Below, piece after piece: positions 57,991 to 64,000 of a stretch of DNA of 64,000 bases (the first letter of the stretch is position 1; every line of letters begins with the position of its first letter). The notes below the pieces were generated by a model, which was not told where the DNA came from, did not search any database, and saw only the letters and a list, made by a program, of their open reading frames with translations. Where the stretch lies: NCBI GenBank assembly GCA_002030045.1, contig LQBI01000033.1, positions 56,240 through 120,239 of the forward strand, given 5' to 3'. The position numbers and the translations under genes are program-made. The stretch is from Candidatus Aegiribacteria sp. MLS_C. GTDB taxonomy: Bacteria > Fermentibacterota > Fermentibacteria > Fermentibacterales > JCC-6.

Positions 57991-59135
57991 GGTCCCTCTT
58001 CAAGCTCGAAGACGAATACCTTGGGATAGTCCAGGGGGTCCCTGTCGCAGGCGAGGTATCCGCCGGCATCTATCATGAAATCAGGCCTGGTGACCGGCGT
58101 GAAAGGAACGTCGGTCACCGCATGGAACAGCAGTTCCCCGGAATAGTCGTAGACCCTGAACAGGGGGGAGTCGCCGTTGCCCATCTCCACCCATATCCTG
58201 CTCTCCCCGTCCACCCCGATGGAGGATACCACGTTCCTATAGGGGTAGACATCCTCGACCCTGTCCACGCTGGAAACGGCCTCACCGTCGGATATCTGGA
58301 TGGAGAGGGAGAGAGAGCCAGCATCGATCTCCGCCTGCGTGAGAGGGGTCCTCTCGCACGGTTCGACCATGCTGAGGAACTCCTCCCCGCCAGGACCGAA
58401 GCCGCTTACCGAGAACAGCGTGTCGGATACCTCAGCGATGAAGACGCTTCCGTCGGGACCGACCGCGAAGTCCAGTTCGGGACCTCTCTGCAGGGTGGCC
58501 TGCCCCTCATCCATGCTGATGTTCAGGTCCATGGGCAGGCTGAAGTAGGTCCGGTCAGCCTCGGCGGAATCCGACCAACTGCTGACCTCGAGAGTTGCAT
58601 CCATCTGTCCTTCCGTCATCGCCATGGCCATGGACTCCCCGATGAAGGTCCCGTCGGGACCTCCCTCGATGTTCATGGGAGGGGTCGGGAAGAAATCCCG
58701 CATGGCCCCTGCGTAGACCCCCTCGGAATCGAAGAAGGATATGCTCCCCGCTATTGCGTCAGCGACAGCGTACCCGCCGTCGGACATCAGGGCGAAGTTG
58801 ATGGGGAGCATGAACTCCCCGGGACCGGGACCCGAAGCCCCGATGTTCCTTATGAAGAGACCCTCCGGTGAATAGACCGATAGGCAGGAACGCTGGACAT
58901 CCAGCACCACTATCTCTCCGCCGCCGTTGTGGCCGGCCTCCATGAGCATGCCGAACACGTAGGCGCTGTCGCCCATCTCCACGCCTATGGTATCGATCAG
59001 TGCCAGGACCAGCGTATCCGCATCCGCCGGGGAGGAAGGCTCCGTCCCTTCTTCCCGCTGCTCCCCTCCGCCGCAGGCCATGCCCGCCAGCAGGACGACC
59101 ACGGAGATGGATGCTGCCGAATTACTGAATCTCAT
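57987..59135 (-). CDS. Six-bladed beta-propeller (NHL-type) lipoprotein
   Basis: 382 residues from the ATG at 59135, behind GAGGGGG. Lipoprotein signal with lipobox LLAGMAC (Cys20). The mature protein shows blade-like repeats (VLDVQRSCLSVYSPEGLFIR, ADAIAGSISFFDSEGVYAG, VGPDGSVFIAEVSDTLFSVS, VEMGNGDSPLFRVYDYSGEL) of the 6-bladed propeller type common in FCB genomes, including the GxGPGEF turn (GPGPGEFMLP). Likely a periplasmic or surface binding protein. It lies between a small secreted protein and the esterase in one transcript. Confidence 0.82.
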   Translation of the reverse strand: MRFSNSAASISVVVLLAGMACGGGEQREEGTEPSSPADADTLVLALIDTIGVEMGDSAYVFGMLMEAGHNGGGEIVVLDVQRSCLSVYSPEGLFIRNIGASGPGPGEFMLPINFALMSDGGYAVADAIAGSISFFDSEGVYAGAMRDFFPTPPMNIEGGPDGTFIGESMAMAMTEGQMDATLEVSSWSDSAEADRTYFSLPMDLNISMDEGQATLQRGPELDFAVGPDGSVFIAEVSDTLFSVSGFGPGGEEFLSMVEPCERTPLTQAEIDAGSLSLSIQISDGEAVSSVDRVEDVYPYRNVVSSIGVDGESRIWVEMGNGDSPLFRVYDYSGELLFHAVTDVPFTPVTRPDFMIDAGGYLACDRDPLDYPKVFVFELEEGP

Positions 59136-59145
59136 TATTACCCCC

Positions 59146-59670
59146 TCAGTCGGATCCCCCGTCATGGGGACGCGGGTAGACTTCCTCGATATCCTCGAAG
59201 GCTTCCCTGCCAATGAGGAATTCATAATCCAGGAAACTCTCCGGTGTCTCGCAGTTGCCGCCCGGTCTCCAGTCGGGCCCCGGGGGCGGGTACCAGTGGA
59301 CTTCCCCTCCGCTGCCGACGCCCCTGGCGATGAGCACGAAAGGAGTGCCTCCGTCCTCTACCCCGACCCGGAAGGTGCCGTACTCACGGCCCTGGATGTC
59401 GGCCCTCCAGAGCCCGTCCAGGAGGTAACCTGCAAGGGGGGCCTCGATCCTCATGATGGAACAGAAGAGGATATCCTCTCCGCCGGCTTCCTCCAGTTCT
59501 TCCAGGGCTGCGGCCAGGGCCTCCTCCAGTGCCGTGTCCCCGAGCTGCACAGCCAGAAGGACGACCTCCTCTCCCGGGTACAGGTAGTCGTCGAAGGGTA
59601 TCGGCTGGCCGTCATACTCCGCAGCGGCAATCGGGACCATGATCAGCGCCAGGATGAATGCATAACTCAT
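59146..59670 (-). CDS. Small secreted protein of unknown function
   Basis: 174 residues from the ATG at 59670, which has GGAGGT five bases upstream. Signal peptide MSYAFILALIMVPIAAA. The mature domain is acidic, with a helical Glu/Ala-rich segment (LEEALAAALEELEEAGG) and a Pro-rich turn (WYPPPGPDWRPGG). I recognise no family. It is first in a three-gene operon with the propeller lipoprotein (10 bp gap) and the esterase. Upstream, 59671-59796 has a TATACT but no good -35. Confidence 0.65.
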   Translation of the reverse strand: MSYAFILALIMVPIAAAEYDGQPIPFDDYLYPGEEVVLLAVQLGDTALEEALAAALEELEEAGGEDILFCSIMRIEAPLAGYLLDGLWRADIQGREYGTFRVGVEDGGTPFVLIARGVGSGGEVHWYPPPGPDWRPGGNCETPESFLDYEFLIGREAFEDIEEVYPRPHDGGSD

Positions 59671-59796
59671 ATAGACCTCCATTCGACCGGCGATGTCCCG
59701 GCGGTGACAGACTGCGTGTCCTTCTCATGACCGCATACCGATAGTATAGACCGCCAAGGAAGGTTTCCGTTACGGGAGATGCACAAACTCAGGAGG

Positions 59797-61068
59797 TCAG
59801 CTGTCCCCTGATCCGCCCTCCTCCACGGTAGGTTCGCCGAGTTCCTGAACCCTGCGGAGACCCGGGAACAGTTTCAGCCATGCGGCAACCACCAGCAGGG
59901 TACCTGTGCCTCCGCTGACCACCGAGACTATCGGGTTCCATAGATGGGCCACCAGTCCCGACTCGAAACCTCCAAGCTCGTTGGAGGAACCTATGAAAAT
60001 GAAGTTCACCGCGGACACCCTCCCCCGCATGTGGTTCGGCGTCCTGAGCTGTACCAGCGTATGTCTTATTACCACGCTGATGTTGTCGAAGAAACCGGTG
60101 AGGAAGAGCATGGCCCAGGAGAGCCAGAAACTCCTTGAAAGCCCGAAGACTATCGTGGCCAAGCCGAAGGCGGCCACCGAGGAGAACAGCGACCTGCCGG
60201 CCCTGCGGAGGGGAGGCCTGTGCGCGAGGATGAGAGCCATGGCGATGGAACCGGCCGCAGGCGCAGCCCTGAGCCAGCCCAGCACCTCTTCTGGCGATAG
60301 ACCGAAGGGGGGAGAGGTGATGATGTCCCTGGCGAATACCGGCAGCAGGTACACGGCCCCGCCCAGGAACACGGCGAAGAGATCGAGCGATATGCTTCCC
60401 AGGATCAGCTTCCTGTCCCACACGAACCTGATCCCCTCCATCACCTGCCTGAACATCCGGCCCCTGGTACTCCTGGAAGCATCCGGGATGGTCATCCTGG
60501 AGAGCAGGGTTATGTACACGGTGGTGGTAGCGGCGCTGAACATGTATGCCAGGGGAATGCTGCGGGTAATTATGAAACCGCCCACCATGGGACCGACAAC
60601 CGCCGAGAGCTGGTTCAGAGTCGACCGCCATTTCACGGCTCCCTCGAACTGGTTCTCCGGGACAACCAGGGGAAGCAGGGCCGTACTTGCGGGAGTGGCT
60701 ATCCTGTGGAAGGTGGCGTCCAGGAAGAGCAGGACATACATCCACTCTATGGAGCCTTTCGTGTAGCTGAAGAGCGCCAGTGCGAGGGATGTGAGGGTCG
60801 TTCCCACGAGCCCGGAGACCATGACGCTGCGCCGGTCGAAGACGTCGGCCAGGTAACCCGCCGGAAGCGTGAACAGCAGCATGGGTATCGCCTGGGTGAG
60901 ACCGATGAGCCCCAGCATGATCGCCTGGTCCGTCCGCTGGTACATCTCCCACCCGATGGCCAGACTCTGGGCCGCAGTCCCGATGTGGACCAGCGTTCCG
61001 CCCAGGATGAGGCTTCTGAAGGCCCTTATCCTGAACACGCCGTAAGGACTGTGACCTGAAGGGCTCAC
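59797..61068 (-). CDS. Major facilitator superfamily transporter (EntS-like)
   Basis: 423 residues from a GTG. Twelve membrane segments; the MFS A-motif between helices 2 and 3 reads GYLADVFDRRSVMVSG. FRSLILGGTLVHIGTAAQSL in helix 1 and the central loop place it in the MFS_3/EntS-like exporter group often annotated as drug or siderophore exporters. The substrate is unknown. A possible 33-codon leader ORF (61166-61065) overlaps its start. Confidence 0.88.
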   Translation of the reverse strand: MSPSGHSPYGVFRIRAFRSLILGGTLVHIGTAAQSLAIGWEMYQRTDQAIMLGLIGLTQAIPMLLFTLPAGYLADVFDRRSVMVSGLVGTTLTSLALALFSYTKGSIEWMYVLLFLDATFHRIATPASTALLPLVVPENQFEGAVKWRSTLNQLSAVVGPMVGGFIITRSIPLAYMFSAATTTVYITLLSRMTIPDASRSTRGRMFRQVMEGIRFVWDRKLILGSISLDLFAVFLGGAVYLLPVFARDIITSPPFGLSPEEVLGWLRAAPAAGSIAMALILAHRPPLRRAGRSLFSSVAAFGLATIVFGLSRSFWLSWAMLFLTGFFDNISVVIRHTLVQLRTPNHMRGRVSAVNFIFIGSSNELGGFESGLVAHLWNPIVSVVSGGTGTLLVVAAWLKLFPGLRRVQELGEPTVEEGGSGDS

Positions 61069-61166
61069 GGTTCCGTCCCCGCCGTTCCGGTCGGGACTTC
61101 ACCGTCCTCGGGACGACGGCGGATCATGTACTCCCAATCTTCGGTTCGTGCGAACTCCGCAAACAT
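61065..61166 (-). CDS. Possible small leader ORF coupled to the MFS gene
   Basis: A 33-codon frame starting MFAEFARTEDWEYMIRRR whose stop overlaps the GTG start of the transporter gene (GTGA). No clear Shine-Dalgarno and no homology are visible. Included only because of the overlap. Confidence 0.25.
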   Translation of the reverse strand: MFAEFARTEDWEYMIRRRPEDGEVPTGTAGTEP

Positions 61167-61215
61167 TATCCATCGGACCCGAAAGGGAAAGCCCGGTGCC
61201 GCTCGAGAGCCGGGT

Positions 61216-61243
61216 TTGACAGCGGCCGGGGAATCCGTATCAT
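61216..61243 (+). promoter_or_regulatory. Strong sigma-70 promoter of the BNR-repeat gene
   Basis: Consensus TTGACA (61216-61221), a 16-bp spacer and TATCAT (61238-61243), giving a leader of about 38 nt with GGAGG before the ATG at 61288. The best housekeeping promoter in the window. Confidence 0.7.
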
Positions 61244-61287
61244 AGAAACGAGAGACGCTTTTCACAGGTACGATTACGGAGGATGAG

Positions 61288-63498
61288 ATGCACACCATTG
61301 CGATACTGCTGAGTATGCTTTCGATGTTCACCAGCCCGGAGACAGGCTGCGTTCTGCCGGTCCATGACGGGCCGATCCAGGGGTTCGCTGTGGCCGGCGG
61401 ACCTCCCGCTTCCTCAGGTTACGGCGAATGGACCGGATCCGGCCCCTGGGGAGGAAACATCAAGGGACTGGCAACCTCCCCGGCAGACAGCACCGTGGTC
61501 ATTGCCGGCTGCGGCTTCTCCATGGCCTCCGACGCGGGAGGCATCTGGCGCAGCACCGACGGCGGCGTCACCTGGACCGGCAGCGAACTGAACCCCATAC
61601 AGGTGAACGCAGTATGTTCCGGAGGGCTTTCCGATCCCTACACCTTCTACGCGGGGACCAGGACTGGACTGTACGTCTCCGTGGACAACGGCGTCAGCTG
61701 GTCGCCGGTCCTGGGAATGCCCACCCAGTACGTCATAGGCATTGGGGTCAACTGCTACGACCCGGACATCCTGATCGCAGGGCTCTCGTCAGGCAACGGC
61801 ATAAGGAGGTCCACCGACGGCGGCGACACCTGGCAGGAGGTGGGCCTCAGTCAGGGTTACATGAAGGGTTTCGGATGCGACCCACAGCATCCCGACACCA
61901 TGTACGTGGCCATGTCGGGACTCGACTGGTCCGTCTACCGCTCCACCGACTGGGGCGCGACCTGGTCTCCGGTGGGGCCGGCGGGTTCCGGTTGGGGACT
62001 CCTGGTTGCTCCCTTCGGCTCCGGCGAGACCATCATCGCCACCACCTCCGACGGCTTCTACATGAGCACCGACAGCGGAACCAGCTGGGACCTGGTGGTC
62101 CCCGGCACCAGCTACGCCCCGGCGGTGAGCGACGGCTCCAACCTCTACGCTCCCGTCATATCCGACGGAGGGGTATACGAGAGCGTCGACGGCGGAGCCA
62201 CATGGGACCTCAATACCTGGGGCATCGTGGCATCATACTGGCAGGCCGGCTGCGCCAGTTCCATGGGGTATCTGGCCGGGCACTACGGAGGGATATACAG
62301 GACTCCCGCCACAGGCAGCTGCTACACAGTATCGCAGGAGGGAGTATCCAACGCCTTCGTGCACACGGTGTCCTACGATTCGGCGGACGGCGTCCTGCTG
62401 GCTGGAGGCGAGCACCACGGTCTCTGGAGGAGCTTGGACGACGGGCAGACCTGGGAGATAGTAGACCCGGGTCCGGCCAGCTGGGTCATATACGACATCG
62501 CACCGGAGTCCGACATGCAATACACCGGCCCGGTGAGGTACGCCGCCACAGACGACGGAGTCTTCAGGTCTGATGATTCAGGCGACACCTGGGCACAGGT
62601 CGGGCTCTCAGGCACGCAGGTCTCCAGCGTGGCCTTCGATCCCGAAGACCCGGAAAGGGCCTGGGCAGGGACCGCCTCCTCCGGAATACAATACACTACC
62701 GACGGCGGGGCAGGCTGGGCCCCGGGCAGCGGCCTGCCATTCGCCCTCTACCCCTCCATCGAACTCATCGACCTGCCCTCCGGGGACCTCAGGGTGCTGG
62801 CGGCCTTCCAGCAGCTGGGCGGAGGGGTCTACTACTCCGACGACGGCGGGCTCACCTACAGCCTCTCATCCGTGCCGGGCACCTACCATCCGGACCTGTC
62901 CGCCAGGATGGGGCCGGATCCCATGGCCTACCTGGCCACCGACGGCGGTGTCTACAGGTCCTGGGACAGGGGAGCGACCTGGGAGGCCTGCCCCGGTTCC
63001 TCCGGACTCATGTGGACGGTACAGGGCAGCCTGAACGACAACGTCTTCGCCGGCACAAACGGGAACGGCGTCAGGTGGAGCCCCGACCTGGGCGACACCT
63101 GGCAGCCGCTGAACTCGGGAATAGAGAGCAGGGTCGTATGGGACGTGGTCTACGGGGACGGCCCCACGCAGCTGTTCGCCGGGCTCCGCGGATTCGGGGT
63201 CGTGGAACTCACCGACGACCAGCTGGGCATGGGACAGGAAACCGGACCGACCGGCGGAATTGCCGTCTCCGTGTATCCGAATCCTTCGATGGGCAGTGTC
63301 ACTCTCTCGGTTGCTGGACCGGAGAGCGGCGCATCGGTGTCAGTGTACTCCTCGGAGGGCAGGCTCATCTACAGCTCCCCTGCAGGCGACGGGGAGAGCC
63401 TGGTATGGGATCCTCAGGACGCTCCTTCGGGCATCTACCTGGTCAGGGCGTCCGACGGATCACGGACCGTCAGTTCGAAGCTTGTGCTGATACGGTAG
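61288..63498 (+). CDS. Secreted BNR/Asp-box beta-propeller protein with C-terminal sorting domain
   Basis: 736 residues. Signal peptide (MHTIAILLSMLSMFTSPETG). At least eight Asp-box motifs of the S-x-D-x-G-x-T-W type (STDGGVTW, SVDNGVSW, STDGGDTW, STDWGATW, STDSGTSW, SVDGGATW, SLDDGQTW, SWDRGATW) lie about 45-70 residues apart, as in sialidase/VPS10-like propellers. No sialidase Arg triad or Tyr is evident, so a binding or structural role is more likely than hydrolysis. The C-terminus (VSVYPNPSMGSVTLSVAG to SSKLVLIR) is a T9SS type A-like sorting domain. It has a strong promoter and a perfect terminator, so it forms a single-gene transcript. Confidence 0.9.
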   Translation: MHTIAILLSMLSMFTSPETGCVLPVHDGPIQGFAVAGGPPASSGYGEWTGSGPWGGNIKGLATSPADSTVVIAGCGFSMASDAGGIWRSTDGGVTWTGSELNPIQVNAVCSGGLSDPYTFYAGTRTGLYVSVDNGVSWSPVLGMPTQYVIGIGVNCYDPDILIAGLSSGNGIRRSTDGGDTWQEVGLSQGYMKGFGCDPQHPDTMYVAMSGLDWSVYRSTDWGATWSPVGPAGSGWGLLVAPFGSGETIIATTSDGFYMSTDSGTSWDLVVPGTSYAPAVSDGSNLYAPVISDGGVYESVDGGATWDLNTWGIVASYWQAGCASSMGYLAGHYGGIYRTPATGSCYTVSQEGVSNAFVHTVSYDSADGVLLAGGEHHGLWRSLDDGQTWEIVDPGPASWVIYDIAPESDMQYTGPVRYAATDDGVFRSDDSGDTWAQVGLSGTQVSSVAFDPEDPERAWAGTASSGIQYTTDGGAGWAPGSGLPFALYPSIELIDLPSGDLRVLAAFQQLGGGVYYSDDGGLTYSLSSVPGTYHPDLSARMGPDPMAYLATDGGVYRSWDRGATWEACPGSSGLMWTVQGSLNDNVFAGTNGNGVRWSPDLGDTWQPLNSGIESRVVWDVVYGDGPTQLFAGLRGFGVVELTDDQLGMGQETGPTGGIAVSVYPNPSMGSVTLSVAGPESGASVSVYSSEGRLIYSSPAGDGESLVWDPQDAPSGIYLVRASDGSRTVSSKLVLIR

Positions 63499-63521
63499 AC
63501 GGGCCGGGAAGCCGGTAACGG

Positions 63522-63552
63522 AAGAAGGGCGGGAGGATATCCCGCCCTTCTT
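63522..63552 (+). terminator. Intrinsic terminator
   Basis: A perfect 13-bp stem (63522-63534 with 63540-63552) and 5-nt loop, 24 bp after the BNR gene stop, with a looser T-rich stretch (ACTTTGCTTTTTAG) following. It sits between convergent genes and may stop transcription from both sides. Confidence 0.85.
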
Positions 63553-63603
63553 AACTGACTTTGCTTTTTAGTGCAAGATGCATATACTATTATTAATGGC
63601 CTT

Positions 63604-64000
63604 TCAAAATTTTGCATCCACAAGATCTCTTATCCTGAGGAACATGTATTCCTGATCCCTGAGGCCACAGGTGTTCTTCAACAGCCTTCTGATCTTTCCA
63701 TTGAAAGCTTCCAGCTTTGCCGATGTGAGCGGCCACTTGAACCAGTTCAGGATGTGCTCCTTCATTCTGATGAGCCACTTTGCAGTGTTCTCAAACACTT
63801 TCACGCCGGAGTTTTCTGCCTTGATGAGCCAGTTATCCAGGTGTCTGCTCGCCTCACTTCTGGTTTTCAAAGACCAGAGTGAGGAGAGCTCTTCCTTGAG
63901 ATAGTAGGCGATGTACAGGGGCTGATTGTTCCTCAGGGCCTCATCCAGAGCTTCCATGCTGTTAACCTGGAGATTGCCCCTGCTGGTGAGCAGTAGCCAC
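63604..64000 (-). mobile_element. ISL3-family transposase, 3' part (continues past right edge)
   Basis: The frame is open to the window end. The visible 131 residues (from WLLLTSRGNLQVNS to RIRDLVDAKF) match the C-terminal part of ISL3 (DDE_Tnp_ISL3) transposases: AYYLKEELSSLWSLKT, a helical region with WLIRMKEHILNWFKWP, the catalytic-Glu block LEAFNGKIRRLLKNTCGLRD, and a terminal R-I-R-D. Base composition is visibly more AT-rich than the surroundings, and the adjacent 63553-63603 is also AT-rich, consistent with an acquired insertion sequence. The inverted repeat end could not be identified without the other end of the element. Confidence 0.88.

Noticed and set aside
61288..63498. Active sialidase
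   Set aside because: Asp-boxes are present, but the catalytic Arg triad, Asp and Tyr/Glu pair of sialidases are not evident; a general BNR propeller is safer.
1..64000. tRNA or rRNA genes, prophage, toxin-antitoxin or restriction-modification cluster
   Set aside because: No cloverleaf with GGTTCGAATCC-type arm, rRNA core, phage structural gene, methylase or nuclease cluster was recognised in the intergenic or coding parts; the only mobile element seen is the edge transposase.

Overview
The window is about 64 kb of dense, high-GC bacterial chromosome: roughly 50 genes, most gaps under 250 bp, frequent start/stop overlaps, many TTG/GTG starts, and heavy AGG (Arg) and ATA (Ile) use. The cell is clearly diderm: it has LpxH, TamA/TamB, TolC, an outer-membrane barrel and lipoproteins. 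Three secreted proteins end in a C-terminal domain resembling a T9SS/FlgD-like sorting domain. The lpxH fragment resembles the Bacteroidota form. Together with the B12-dependent ribonucleotide reductase and 2-oxoacid:ferredoxin oxidoreductase, this suggests an anaerobic or microaerophilic, largely uncultured lineage of the FCB group (a Fermentibacterota-like bacterium is my guess). No rRNA, tRNA, CRISPR array, prophage or plasmid function was found.

Layout. 1-2174 (minus): an ECF sigma factor, zinc-finger anti-sigma factor and two envelope proteins, then lpxH running off the left edge. 2388-7434 (plus): class II ribonucleotide reductase, a PC4-domain protein and Tex. 7453-9942 (minus): RqcH, a cyclic-nucleotide-binding protein and cytidine deaminase. 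10060-22006 (plus): a roughly 12-kb array with gaps of 0-20 bp: yicC, a guanylate kinase-CoaB fusion, family 4 uracil-DNA glycosylase, dnaB, radA, a PIN/TRAM membrane protein, ispDF, a DedA protein, glgA, a membrane protein and a TolC-like protein. 22087-29958: fabD, a convergent thiD-Nudix fusion, then tamA-tamB.

29991-36006 (mostly minus): two small secreted proteins, a subtilase, a HIT protein, a plus-strand 3-methyladenine glycosylase, and an ABC-type permease with a degenerate ATPase partner. 36040-42983: a Gfo/Idh/MocA dehydrogenase, clpB, two membrane proteins, and a lipoprotein joining Fn3 domains to a ComEC-like metallo-beta-lactamase domain. 43114-45860: a three-gene 2-oxoacid:ferredoxin oxidoreductase operon with fused beta and gamma subunits. 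45970-52777: an FG-GAP/VCBS repeat protein, ndk, an outer-membrane barrel and a giant PAS/GAF protein with a degenerate kinase end. 52879-56788: leuS, a mini membrane protein, a PNPOx-fold protein, an OsmC protein and a cupin. 56902-61068 (minus): an esterase, a propeller lipoprotein and a small secreted protein, then an MFS transporter. 61288-63498: a BNR-repeat secreted protein. The right edge holds an ISL3-type transposase fragment.

Main points of interest: apparent gene fusions (gmk-coaB, thiD-Nudix, ketoacid oxidoreductase beta-gamma); several proteins that keep a fold but have lost catalytic residues (ABC ATPase, TlpA-like lipoprotein, histidine-kinase-like sensor); an interspersed palindromic element in at least three copies; and a tex gene with no ordinary start codon where the family N-terminus should begin. 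I see no defence island or wholly novel multi-gene system. The ABC pair with the degenerate ATPase and the Fn3-MBL lipoprotein are the closest candidates.
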